DNA of 64,000 nt from Sympetrum striolatum (Eukaryota; Arthropoda; Insecta; Odonata; Libellulidae), in NCBI GenBank assembly GCA_947579665.1, contig OX388344.1, positions 14,316,346-14,380,345 on the forward strand. The letters run 5' to 3'. Within the stretch, counting starts at the first letter, position 1, and each line of letters opens with the position of its first letter. A program made the translations under genes and the position numbers. This document shows positions 13,301 through 26,993 of this stretch, piece by piece. The notes under the pieces are model-generated. The model was not told the DNA's origin, ran no database searches, and saw only the letters and a list, made by a program, of their open reading frames with translations.

Positions 13301-16300
13301 ATTATTATCTTTCGGCAGCATTTGGATGAACTTCAGAAGCCATGATGATTCGATATAAGGAGCAGGGTGGTGCAGAAAGATGGTGCTTGCTCGAGGGATG
13401 CGAACTCAAATTAACTAAGTACAAATGGATAAGAATGCTATTACTGTACCTATTTTGTGATTCGTAATTGTTATCAAAAGTAAATATAATTAACTTTCAT
13501 TATTATCTTTCGGCAGCATTTGGATGAACTTCCGAAGCCATGTCGATTCGATATAAGGAGCAGGGTGGTGCTGGTAGATGGTGCTTGGTCGAGGGATGCG
13601 AACTCAAATTAACTAAGTACAAATGGATAAGAATGCTATTACTGTGCCTATTTTGTGATTCGTCATTGTTATCAAAGGTAAATATAATTAACTTTCATTA
13701 TTATCTTTCGGCAGCATTTGGATGAACTTCCGAAGCCATGTCGATTCGATATAAGGAGCAGGGTGGTGCTGGTAGATGGTGCTTGGTCGAGGGATGCGAA
13801 CTCAAATTAACTAAGTACAAATGGATAAGAATGCTATTACTGTACCTATTTTGTGATTCGTCATTGTTATCAAAAGTAAATATAATTAACTTTCATTATT
13901 ATCTTTCGGCAGCATTTGGATGAACTTCCGAAGCCATGTCGATTCGATATAAGGAGCAGGGTGGTGCTGGTAGAAGGTGCTTGGTCGAGGGATGCGAACT
14001 CAAATTAACTAAGTACAAATGGATAAGAATGCTATTACTGTACCTATTTTGTGATTCGTCATTGTTATCAAAGGTAAATATAATTAACTTTCATTATTAT
14101 CTTTCGGCAGCCTTTGGATGAACTTCCGAAGCCATGACGATTCGATATAAGGAGCAGGGTGGTGCTGGTAGATGGTGCTTGGTCGAGGGATGCGAACTCA
14201 AATTAACTAAGTACAAATGGATAAGAATGCTATTACTGTACCTATTTTGTGATTCGTCATTGTTATCAAAGGTAAATATAATTAACTTTCATTATTATCT
14301 TTCGGCAGCATTTGGATGAACTTCCGAAGCCATGACGATTCGATATAAGGAGCAGGGTGGTGCTGGTAGATGGTGCTTGGTCGAGGGATGCGAACTCAAA
14401 TTAACTAAGTACAAATGGATAAGAATGCTAATACTGTACCTATTTTGTGATTCGTCATTGTTATCAAAAGTAAATATAATTAACTTTCATTATTATCTTT
14501 CGGCAGCATTTGGATGAACTTCCGAAGCCATGATGATTCGATATAAGGAGCAGGGTGGTGCTGGTAGATGGTGCTTGGTCGAGGGATGCGAACTCAAATT
14601 AACTAAATACAAATGGATAAGAATGCTATTACTGTACCTATTTTGTGATTTGTCATTGTTATCAAAGGTAAATATAATTAACTTTCATTATTATCTTTCG
14701 GCAGCATTTGGATGAACTTCCGAAGCCATGACGATTCGATATAAGGAGCAGGGTGGTGCTGGTAGATGGTGCTTGGTCGAGGGATGCGAACTCAAATTAA
14801 CTAAGTACAAATGGATAAGAATGCTATTACTGTACCTATTTTTTGATTCGTCATTGTTATCTAAGGTAAATATAATTAACTTTCATTATTATCTTTCGGC
14901 AGCATTTGGATGAACTTCCGAAGCCATGATGATTCGATATAAGGAGCAGGGTGGTGCTGGTAGATGGTGCTTGGTCGAGGGATGCGAACTCAAATTAACT
15001 AAGTACAAATGGATAAGAATGCTATTACTGTACCTATTTTGTGATTCGTCATTGTTATCAAAGGTAAATATAATTAACTTTCATTATTATCTTTCGGCAG
15101 CATTTGGATGAACTTCCGAAGCCATGACAATGCGATATAAGGAGCAGGGTGGTGCTGAAAGATGGTGCTTGGTCGAGGGATGCGAACTCAAATTAACTAA
15201 GTACAAATGGATAAGAATGCTATTGCTGTACCTATTTTGTGATTCGTCATTGTTATCAAAAGTAAATATAATTAACTTTCATTATTATCTTTCGGCAGCA
15301 TTTGGATGAACTTCCGAAGCCATGACGATTCGATATAAGGAGCAGGGTGGTGCTGGTAGATGGTGCTTGGTCGAGGGATGCGAACTCAAATTAACTAAGT
15401 ACAAATGGATAAGAATGCTATTACTGTACCTATTTTGTGATTCGTCATTGTTATCAAAGGAAATATAATTAACTTTCATTATTATCTTTCGGCAGCATTT
15501 GGATGAACTTCCGAAGCCATGACGATTCGATATAAGGAGCAGGGTGGTGCTGAAAGATGGTGCTTGGTCGAGGGATGCGAACTCAAATTAACTAAGTACA
15601 AATGGATAAGAATGCTATTGCTGTACCTATTTTGTGATTCGTCATTGTTATCAAAGGTAAATATAATTAACTTTCATTATTATCTTTCGGCAGCATTTGG
15701 ATGAACTTCCGAAGCCATGATGATTCGATATAAGGAGCAGGGTGGTGCTGGTAGATGGTGCTTGGTCGAGGGATGCAAACTCAAATTAACTAAGTACAAA
15801 TGGATAAGAATGCTATTACTGTACCTATTTTGTGATTCGTCATTGTTATCAAAGGTAAATATAATTAACTTTCATTATTATCTTTCGGCAGCATTTGGAT
15901 GAACTTCCGAAGCCATGACGATTCGATATAAGGAGCAGGGTGGTGCTGAAAGATGGTGCTTGGTCGAGGGATGCGAACTCAAATTAACTAAGTACAAATG
16001 GATAAGAATGCTATTGCTGTACCTATTTTGTGATTCGTCATTGTTATCAAAGGTAAATATAATTAACTTTCATTATTATCTTTCGGCAGCATTTGGATGA
16101 ACTTCCGAAGCCATGACGATTCGATATAAGGAGCAGGGTGGTGCTGAAAGATGGTGCTTGGTCGAGGGATGCGAACTCAAATTAACTAAGTACAAATGGA
16201 TAAGAATGCTATTACTGTACCTATTTTGTGATTCGTCATTGTTATCAAAGGTAAATATAATTAACTTTCATTATTATCTTTCGGCAGCATTTGGATGAAC

Positions 16301-19280
16301 TTCCGAAGCCATGATGATTCGATATAAGGAGCAGGGTGGTGCTGGTAGATGGTGCTTGGTCGAGGGATGCGAACTCAAATTAACTAAGTACAAATGGATA
16401 AGAATGCTATTACTGTACCTATTTTGTGATTCGTCATTGTTATCAAAGGTAAATATAATTAGCTTTCATTATTATCTTTCGGCAGTATTTGAATGAACTT
16501 CCGAAGCCATGATGATTCGATATAAGGAGCAGGGTGGTGCTGGTAGATGGTGCTTGGTCGAGGGATGCGAACTCAAATTAACTAAGTACAAATGGATAAG
16601 AATGCTATTACTGTACCTATTTTGTGATTCGTCATTGTTATCAAAGGTAAATATAATTAACTTTCATTATTATCTTTCGGCAGCATTTGGATGAACTTCC
16701 GAAGCCATGACGATTCGATATAAGGAGCAGGGTGGTGCTGGTAGATGGTGCTTGGTCGAGGGATGCGAACTCAAATTAACTAAGTACAAATGGATAAGAA
16801 TGCTATTACTGTACCTATTTTGTGATTCGTCATTGTTATCAAACGTAAATATAATTAACTTTCATTATTATCTTTCGGCAGCATTTGGATGAACTTCCGA
16901 AGCCATGACGATTCGATATAAGGAGCAGGGTGGTGCTGGTAGATGGTGCTTGGTCGAGGGATGCGAACTCAAATTAACTAAGTACAAATGGATAAGAATG
17001 CTATTACTGTACCTATTTTGTGATTCGTCATTGTTATCAAAGGTAAATATAATTAACTTTCATTATTATCTTTCGGCAGCATTTGGATGAACTTCCGAAG
17101 CCATGACGATTCGATATAAGGAGCAGGGTGGTGCTGGTAGATGGTGCTTGGTCGAGGGATGCGAACTCAAATTAACTAAGTACAAATGGATAAGAATGCT
17201 ATTACTGTACCTATTTTGTGATTCGTCATTGTTATCAAAGGTAGATATAATTAACTTTCATTATTATCTTTCGGCAGCATTTGGATGAACTTCCGAAGCC
17301 ATGACGATGCGATATAAGGAGCAGGGTGGTGCTGGTAGATGGTGCTTGGTCGAGGGATGCGAACTCAAATTAACTAAGTACAAATGGATAAGAATGCTAT
17401 TGCTGTACCTATTTTGTGATTCGTAATTGTTATCAAAAGTAAATATAATTAACTTTCATTATTATCTTTCGGCAGCATTTGGATGAACTTCCGAAGCCAT
17501 GACGATGCGATATAAGGAGCAGGGTGGTGCTGAAAGATGGTGCTTGGTCGAGGGATGCGAACTCAAATTAACTAAGTACAAATGGATAAGAATGCTATTG
17601 CTGTACCTATTTTGTGATTCGTAATTGTTATCAAAAGTAAATATAATTAACTTTCATTATTATCTTTCGGCAGCATTTGGATGAACTTCCGAAGCCATGA
17701 CGATTCGATATAAGGAGCAGGGTGGTGCTGGTAGGTGGTGCTTGGTCGAGGGATGCGAACTCAAATTAACTAAGTACAAATGGATAAGAATGCTATTACT
17801 GTACCTATTTTGTGATTCGTCATTGTTATCAAAGGTAAATATAATTAACTTTCATTATTATCTTTCGGCAGCATTTGGATGAACTTCCGAAGCCATGACG
17901 ATTCGATATAAGGAGCAGGGTGGTGCTGGTAGATGGTGCTTGGTCGAGGGATGCGAACTAAAATTAACTAAGTACAAATGGATAAGAATGCTATTACTGT
18001 ACCTATTTTGTGATTCGTCATTGTTATCAAAGGTAAATATAATTAACTTTCATTATTATCTTTCGGCAGCATTTGGATGAACTTCCGAAGCCATGATGAT
18101 TCGATATAAGGAGCAGGGTGGTGCTGGTAGATGGTGCTTGGTCGAGGGATGCGAACTCAAATTAACTAAGTACAAATGGATAAGAATGCTATTACTGTAC
18201 CTATTTTGTGATTCGTCATTGTTATCAAAGGTAAATATAATTAACTTTCATTATTATCTTTCGGCAGCATTTGGATGAACTTCCGAAGCCATGATGATTC
18301 GATATAAGGAGCAGGGTGGTGCTGGTAGATGGTGCTTGGTCGAGGGATGCGAACTCAAATTAACTAAGTACAAATGGATAAGAATGCTATTACTGTACCT
18401 ATTTTGTGATTCGTCATTGTTATCAAAGGTAAATATAATTAACTTTCATTATTATCTTTCGGCAGCATTTGGATGAACTTCCGAAGCCATGACGATTCGA
18501 TATAAGGAGCAGGGTGGTGCTGGTAGATGGTGCTTGGTCGAGGGATGCGAACTCAAATTAACTAAGTACAAATGGATAAGAATGCTATTACTGTACCTAT
18601 TTTGTGATTCGTCATTGTTATCAAAGGTAAATATAATTAACTTTCATTATTATCTTTCGGCAGCATTTGGATGAACTTCCGAAGCCATGACGATTCGATA
18701 TAAGGAGCAGGGTGGTGCTGGTAGATGGTGCTTGGTCGAGGGATGCGAACTCAAATTAACTAAGTACAAATGGATAAGAATGCTATTACTGTACCTATTT
18801 TGTGATTCGTCATTGTTATCAAAGGTAAATATAATTAACTTTCATTATTATCTTTCGGCAGCATTTGGATGAACTTCCGAAGCCATGAGGATTCGATATA
18901 AGGAGCAGGGTGGTGCTGGAAGATGGTGCTTGGTCGAGGGATGCGAACTCAAATTAACTAAGTACAAATGGATAAGAATGCTATTACTGTACCTATTTTG
19001 TGATTCGTCATTGTTATCAAAGGTAAATATAATTAACTTTCATTATTATCTTTCGGCAGCATTTGGATGAACTTCCGAAGCCATGACGATTCGATATAAG
19101 GAGCAGGGTGGTGCTGGTAGATGGTGCTTGGTCGAGGTATGCGAACTCAAATTAACTAAGTAAAAATGGATAAGAATGCTATTGCTGTACCTATGGTTTG
19201 ATTCGTCATTGTTATCAAAAGTAAATATAATTAACTTTCATTATTATCTTTCGGCAGCATTTGGATGAACTTCCGAAGCC

Positions 19281-20468
19281 ATGACGATTCGATATAAGGA
19301 GCAGGGTGGTGCTGGTAGATGGTGCTTGGTCGAGGGATGCGAACTCAAATTAACTAATTACAAATGGATAAGAATGCTATTGCTGTACCTATGGTTTGAT
19401 TCGTCATTGTTATCAAAAGTAAATATAATTAACTTTCATTATTATCTTTCGGCAGCATTTGGATGAACTTCCGAAGCCATGACGATTCGATATAAGGAGC
19501 AGGGTGGTGCTGGTAGATGGTGCTTGGTCGAGGGATGCGAACTCAAATTAACTAAGTACAAATGGATAAGAATGCTATTACTGTACCTATTTTGTGATTC
19601 GTCATTGTTATCAAAGTTAAATATAATTAACTTTCATTATTATCTTTCGGCAGCATTTGGATTAACTTCCGAAGCCATGACGATTCGATATAAGGAGCAG
19701 GGTGGTGCTGGTAGATGGTGCTTGGTCGAGGGATGCGAACTCAAATTAACTAATTACAAATGGATAAGAATGCTATTGCTGTACCTATGGTTTGATTCGT
19801 CATTGTTATCAAAAGTAAATATAATTAACTTTCATTATTATCTTTCGGCAGCATTTGGATGAACTTCCGAAGCCATGACGATTCGATATAAGGAGCAGGG
19901 TGGTGCTGGTAGATGGTGCTTGGTCGAGGGATGCGAACTCAAATTAACTAAGTACAAATGGATAAGAATGCTATTGCTGTACCTATTTTGTGATTCGACA
20001 TTGTTATCAAAGGTAAATATATTTAACTTTCATTATTATCTTTCGGCAGCATTTGGATGAACTTCCGAAGCCATGACGATTCGATATAAGGAGCAGGGTG
20101 GTGCTGGTAGATGGTGCTTGGTCGAGGGATGCGAACTCAAATTAACTAATTACAAATGGATAAGAATGCTATTGCTGTACCTATGGTTTGATTCGTCATT
20201 GTTATCAAAAGTAAATATAATTAACTTTCATTATTATCTTTCGGCAGCATTTGGATGAACTTCCGAAGCCATGACGATTCGATATAAGGAGCAGGGTGGT
20301 GCTGGTAGATGGTGCTTGGTCGAGGGATGCGAACTCAAATTAACTAAGTACAAATGGATAAGAATGCTATTACTGTACCTATTTTGTGATTCGTCATTGT
20401 TATCAAAGGTAAATATAATTAACTTTCATTATTATCTTTCGGCAGCATTTGGATGAACTTCCGAAGCC
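19281..20468 (+). repeat. Dimeric higher-order repeat, three copies (period 396 bp)
   Basis: Monomers with taattacaaatgg and ctatggtttgat at 19,281, 19,677 and 20,073 alternate with ordinary monomers at 19,479, 19,875 and 20,271. The resulting 396-bp dimer repeats three times. In the middle dimer the usual tggatgaac stop codon is tggattaac, so two adjacent frames are joined. Confidence 0.78.
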
Positions 20469-21249
20469 ATGACGATTCGATATAAGGAGCAGGGTGGTGC
20501 TGGTAGATGGTGCTTGGTCGAGGGATGCGAACTCAAATTAACTAAGTACTAATGGATAAGAATGCTATTACTGTACCTATTTTGTGATTCGTCATTGTTA
20601 TCAAAGGTAAATATAATTAACTTTCATTATTATCTTTCGGCAGCATTTGGATGAACTTCCGAAGCCATGATGATTCGATATAAGGAGCAGGGTGGTGCTG
20701 GTAGATGGTGCTTGGTCGAGGGATGCGAACTCAAATTAACTAAGTACAAATGGATAAGAATGCTATTACTGTACCTATTTTGTGATTCGTCATTGTTATC
20801 AAAGGTAAATATAATTAACTTTCATTATTATCTTTCGGCAGCATTTGGATGAACTTCCGAAGCCATGACGATTCGATATAAGGAGCAGGGTGGTGCTGGT
20901 AGATGGTGCTTGGTCGAGGGATGCGAACTCAAATTAACTAAGTACAAATGGATAAGAATGCTATTACTGTACCTATTTTGTGATTCGTCATTGTTATCAA
21001 AAGTAAATATAATTAACTTTCATTATTATCTTTCGGCAGCATTTGGATGAACTTCCGAAGCCATGATGATTCGATATAAGGAGCAGGGTGGTGCTGGTAG
21101 ATGGTGCTTGGTCGAGGGATGCGAACTCAAATTAACTAAGTACAAATGGATAAGAATGCTATTACTGTACCTATTTTGTGATTCGTCATTGTTATCAAAG
21201 GTAAATATAATTAACTTTCATTATTATCTTTCGGCAGCATTTGGATGAA

Positions 21250-24020
21250 CTTCCGAAGCCATGACGATTCGATATAAGGAGCAGGGTGGTGCTGGTAGAT
21301 GGTGCTTGGTCGAGGGATGCGAACTCAAATTAACTAAGTACAAATGGATAAGAATGCTATTGATGTACCTATGGTTTGATTCGTCATTGTTATCAAAACT
21401 AAATATAATTAACTTTCATTATTATCTTTCGGCAGCATTTGGATGAACTTCCGAAGCCATGATGATTCGATATAAGGAGCAGGGTGGTGCTGGTAGATGG
21501 TGCTTGGTCGAGGGATGCGAACTCAAATTAACTAAGTACAAATGGATAAGAATGCTATTACTGTACCTATTTTGTGATTCGTCATTATTATCAAAGGTAA
21601 ATATAATTAACTTTCATTATTATCTTTCGGCAGCATTTGGATGAACTTCCGAAGCCATGACGATTCGATATAAGGAGCAGGGTGGTGCTGGTAGATGGTG
21701 CTTGGTCGAGGGATGCGAACTCAAATTAACTAAGTACAAATGGATAACAATGCTATTACTGTACCTATTTTGTGATTCGTAATTGTTATCAAAAGTAAAT
21801 ATAATTAACTTTCATTATTATCTTTCGGCAGCATTTGGATGAACTTCCGAAGCCATGAACATGCGATATAAGGAGCAGGGTGGTGCTGGTAGATGGTGCT
21901 TGGTCGAGGGATGCGAACTCAAATTAACTAAGTACAAATGGATAAGAATGCTATTACTGTACCTATTTTGTGATTCGTAATTGTTATCAAAAGTAAATAT
22001 AATTAACTTTCATTATTATCTTTCGGAAGCATTTGGATGAACTTCCGAAGCCATGACGATGCGATATAAGGAGCAGGGTGGCGCTGAAAGATGGTGCTTG
22101 GTCGAGGGATGCGAACTCAAATTAACTAAGTACAAATGGATAAGAATGCTTTTACTGTACCTATTTTTTGAATCGTCATTGTTATCAAAAGTAAATATAA
22201 TTAACTTTCATTATTATCTTTCGGCAGCATTTGGATGAACTTTCGAAGCCATGACGATTCGATATAAGGAGCAGGGTGGTGCTAAAAGATGGTGCTTGGT
22301 CGAGGGATGCGAACTCAAATTAACTAAGTACAAATGGATAACAATGCTATTACTGTACCTATTTTGTGATTCGTAATTGTTATCAAAAGTAAATATAATT
22401 AACTTTCATTATTATCTTTCGGCAGCATTTGGATGAACTTCCGAAGCCATGACGATGCGATATAAGGAGCAGGGTGGTGCTGGTAGATGGTGCTTGGTCG
22501 AGGGATGCGAACTCAAATTAACTAAGTACAAATGGATAAGAATGCTATTGCTGTACCTATGGTTTGATTCGTCATTGTTATCAAAAGTAAATATAATTAA
22601 CTTTCATTATTATCTTTCGGCAGCATTTGGATGAACTTCCGAAGCCATGACGATTCGATATAAGGAGCAGGGTGGTGCTGGTAGATGGTGCTTGGTCGAG
22701 GGATGCGAACTAAAATTAACTAAGTACAAATGGATAAGAATGCTATTACTGTACCTATTTTGTGATTCGTCATTGTTATCAAAGGTAAATATAATTAACT
22801 TTCATTATTATCTTTCGGCAGCATTTGGATGAACTTCCGAAGCCATGACGATTCGATATAAGGAGCAGGGTGGTGCTGAAGAGATGGTGCTTGGTCGAGG
22901 GATGCGAACTCAAATTAACTAAGTACAAATGGATAAGAATGCTATTGCTGTACCTATTTTTGTGATTCGTCATTGTTATCAAAAGTAAATATAATTAACT
23001 TTCATTATTATCTTTCGGCAGCATTTGGATGAACTTCCGAAGCCATGACAATGCGATATAAGGAGCAGGGTGGTGCTGAAAGATGGTGCTTGGTCGAGGG
23101 ATGCGAACTCAAATTAACTAAGTACAAATGGATAAGAATGCTATTGCTGTACCTATTTTGTGATTCGTCATTGTTATCAAAAGTAAATATAATTAACTTT
23201 CATTATTATCTTTCGGCAGCATTTGGATGAACTTCCGAAGCCATGACAATGCGATATAAGGAGCAGGGTGGTGCTGAAAGATGGTGCTTGGTCGAGGGAT
23301 GCGAACTCAAATTAACTAAGTACAAATGGATAAGAATGCTATTGCTGTACCTATTTTGTGATTCGTCATTGTTATCAAAAGTAAATATAATTAACTTTCA
23401 TTATTATCTTTCGGCAGCATTTGGATGAACTTCCGAAGCCATGACGATTCGATATAAGCAGCAGGGTGGTGCTGGTAGATGGTGCTTGGTCGAGGGATGC
23501 GAACTCAAATTAACTAAGTACAAATGGATAAGAATGCTATTGCTGTACCTATTTTGTGATTCGTAATTGTTATCAAAAGTAAATATAATTAACTTTCATT
23601 ATTATCTTTCGGCAGCATTTGGATGAACTTCCGAAGCCATGACGATGCGATATAAGGAGCAGGGTGGTGCTGAAAGATGGTGCTTGGTCGAGGGATGCGA
23701 ACTCAAATTAACTAAGTACAAATGGATAACAATGCTATTACTGTACCTATTTTGTGATTCGTAATTGTTATCAAAAGTAAATATAAATAACTTTCATTAT
23801 TATCTTTCGGCAGCATTTGGATGAACTTCCGAAGCCATGAACATGCGATATAAGGAGCAGGGTGGTGCTGGTAGATGGTGCTTGGTCGAGGGATGCGAAC
23901 TCAAATTAACTAAGTACAAATGGATAAGAATGCTATTACTGTACCTATTTTGTGATTCGTAATTGTTATCAAAAGTAAATATAATTAACTTTCATTATTA
24001 TCTTTCGGAAGCATTTGGAT
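21250..24020 (+). repeat. Segmental duplication inside satellite, copy A (offset 5,744 bp)
   Basis: About fourteen consecutive monomers, with rare variants in order (ttgatgtacctatggtttg, cattattatcaaagg, aacaatgc, atgaacatgcg, cggaagcattt, tttttgaatcg, tatttttgtgattc with one extra T, gatataagcagcag), reappear at 26,994-29,764. Confidence 0.85.
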
Positions 24021-24430
24021 GAACTTCCGAAGCCATGACGATGCGATATAAGGAGCAGGGTGGCGCTGAAAGATGGTGCTTGGTCGAGGGATGCGAACTC
24101 AAATTAACTAAGTACAAATGGATAAGAATGCTTTTACTGTACCTATTTTTTGAATCGTCATTGTTATCAAAAGTAAATATAATTAACTTTCATTATTATC
24201 TTTCGGCAGCATTTGGATGAACTTTCGAAGCCATGACGATGCGATATAAGGAGCAGGGTGGTGCTGAAAGATGGTGCTTGGTGGAGGGATGCGAACTCAA
24301 ATTAACTAAGTACAAATGGATAAGAATGCTATTACTGTACCTATTTTGTGATTCGTCATAGTTATCAAAAGTAAATATAATTAACTTTCATTATTATCTT
24401 TCGGCAGCATTTGGATGAACTTCCGAAGCC

Positions 24431-26806
24431 ATGACGATGCGATATAAGGAGCTGGGTGGTGCTGAGAGATGGTGCTTGGTCGAGCGATGCGAACTCAAAT
24501 TAACTAAGTACAAATGGATAAGAATGCTATTACTGTACCTATTTTGTGATTCGTCATTGTTATCAAAACTAAATATAATTAACTTTCATTATTATCTTTC
24601 GGCAGCATTTGGATGAACTTTCGAAGCCATGACAATGCGATATAAGGAGCAGGGTGGTGCTGAAAGATGGGGCTTGGTCGAGGGATGCGAACTCAAATTA
24701 ACTAAGTAAAAAAGAAAAAGAATGCTATTACTGTACCTATTTTGTGATTCGTCATTGTTATCAAAAGTAAATTTAATTAACTTTCATTATTATCTTTCGG
24801 CAGCATTTGGATGAACATCCGAAGCCATGACGATGCGATATAAGGAGCAGGGTGGTGCTGAAAGATGGTGCTTGGTCAAGGAATGCGAACTCAAATTAAC
24901 TAAGTACAAATGGATAAGAATGCTATTACTGTACCTATTTTGTGATTCGTCATTGTTATCAAAAGTAAATATAATTAACTTTCATTATTATCTTTCGGCA
25001 GCATTTGGATGAACTTCCGAAGCCATGACGATGCGATATAAGGAGCAGGGTGGTGATGAAAGATGGTGCTTGGTCGAGGGATGCGAACTCAAATTAACTA
25101 AGTACAAATGGATAAGAATGCTATTACTGTACCTATTTTGTGATTCGTCATTGTTATCAAAAGTAAATATAATTAACTTTCATTATTATCTTTCGGCAGC
25201 ATTTGGATGAACTTCCGAAGCCATGACGATGCGATATAAGGAGCAGGGTGGTGCTGAAAAATGGTGCTTGGTCGAGGGATGCGAACTCAAATTAACTAAG
25301 TACAAATGGATAAGAATGCTATTACTGTACCTATTTTGTGATTCGTCATTGTTATCAAAAGTAAATATAATTAACTTTCATTATTATCTTTCGGCAGCAT
25401 TTGGATGAACTTCCGAAGCCATGACGATGCGATATAAGGAGCAGGGTGGTGCTGAAAGATGGTGCTTGGTCGAAGGATGCGAACTCAAATTAACTAAGTA
25501 CAAATGGATTAGAATGCTATTACTGTACCTATTTTGTGATTCGTCATTGTTATCAAAAGTAAATATAATTAACTTTCATTATTATCTTTCGGCAGCATTT
25601 GGATGAACTTCCGAAGCCATGACAATGCGATATAAGGAGCAGGGTGGTGCTGAAAGATGGTGCTTGGTCGAGGGATGCGAACTCAAATTAACTAAGTACA
25701 AATGGATAAGAATGCTATTGCTGTATCTATTTTGTGATTCGTCATAGTTATCAAAAGTAAATATAATTAACTTTCATTATTATCTTTCGGCAGCATTTGG
25801 ATGAACTTCCGAAGCCATGACGATGCGATATAAGGAGCTGGGTGGTGCTGAGAGATGGTGCTTGGTCGAGCGATGCGAACTCAAATTAACTAAGTACAAA
25901 TGGATAAGAATGCTATTACTGTACCTATTTTGTGATTCGTCATTGTTATCAAAACTAAATATAATTAACTTTCATTATTATCTTTCGGCAGCATTTGGAT
26001 GAACTTTCGAAGCCATGACAATGCGATATAAGGAGCAGGGTGGTGCTGAAAGATGGTGCTTGGTCGAGGGATGCGAACTCAAATTAACTAAGTAAAAAAG
26101 GAAAAGAATGCTATTACTGTACCTATTTTGTGATTCGTCATTGTTATCTAAAGTAAATTTAATTAACTTTCATTATTATCTTTCGGCAGCATTTGGATGA
26201 ACATCCGAAGCCATGACGATGCGATATAAGGAGCAGGGTGGTGCTGAAAGATGGTGCTTGGTCAAGGAATGCGAACTCAAATTAACTAAGTACAAATGGA
26301 TAAGAATGCTATTACTGTACCTATTTTGTGATTCGTCATTGTTATCAAAAGTAAATATAATTAACTTTCATAATTATCTTTCGGCAGCATTTGGATTAAC
26401 TTCCGAAGCCATGACGATGCGATATAAGGACCAGGGTGGTGATGAAAGATGGTGCTTGGTCGAGGGATGCGAACTCAAATTAACTAAGTACAAATGGATA
26501 AGAATGCTATTACTGTACCTATTTTGTGATTCGTCATTGTTATCAAAAGTAAATATAATTAACTTTCATTATTATCTTTCGGCAGCATTTGGATGAACTT
26601 CCGAAGCCATGACGATGCGATATAAGGAGCAGGGTGGTTCTGAAAAATGGTGCTTGGTCGAGGGATGCGAACTCAAATTAACTAAGTACAAATGGATAAG
26701 AATGCTATTACTGTACCTATTTTGTGATTCGTCATTGTTATCAAAAGTAAATATAATTAACTTTCATTATTATCTTTCGGCAGCATTTGGATGAACTTCC
26801 GAAGCC
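24431..26806 (+). repeat. Seven-monomer tandem duplication (period 1,386 bp)
   Basis: The series starting gagctgggtggtgctgagag at 24,431 restarts at 25,817. Shared rare variants include tcgagcgatgcg, tcaaaactaaat, the run taagtaaaaaag that destroys the usual tacaaatgg, aacatccgaag, gtcaaggaatgcg and ggtgatgaaag. The two copies are close to identical. Confidence 0.82.
24827..26800 (+). repeat. Segmental duplication inside satellite, copy A (offset 8,518 bp)
   Basis: Ten monomers from gtcaaggaatgcg through ggtgatgaaag, gaaaaatgg, tggattagaatg, catagtt, gagctggg, the taagtaaaaaag variant and the joined-frame tggattaac recur in order at 33,345-35,318. Part of it is also seen at 29,779-30,760. 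Confidence 0.83.
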
Positions 26807-26993
26807 ATGACGATGCGATATAAGGAGCAGGGTGGTGCTGGTAGATGGTGCTTGGTCGAGGGATGCGAACTCAAATTAACTAAGTACAAATGGATAAGAA
26901 TGCTATTACTGTACCTATTTTGTGATTCGTAATTGTTATCAAAAGTAAATATAATTAACTTTCATTATTATCTTTCGGCAGCATTTGGATGAA

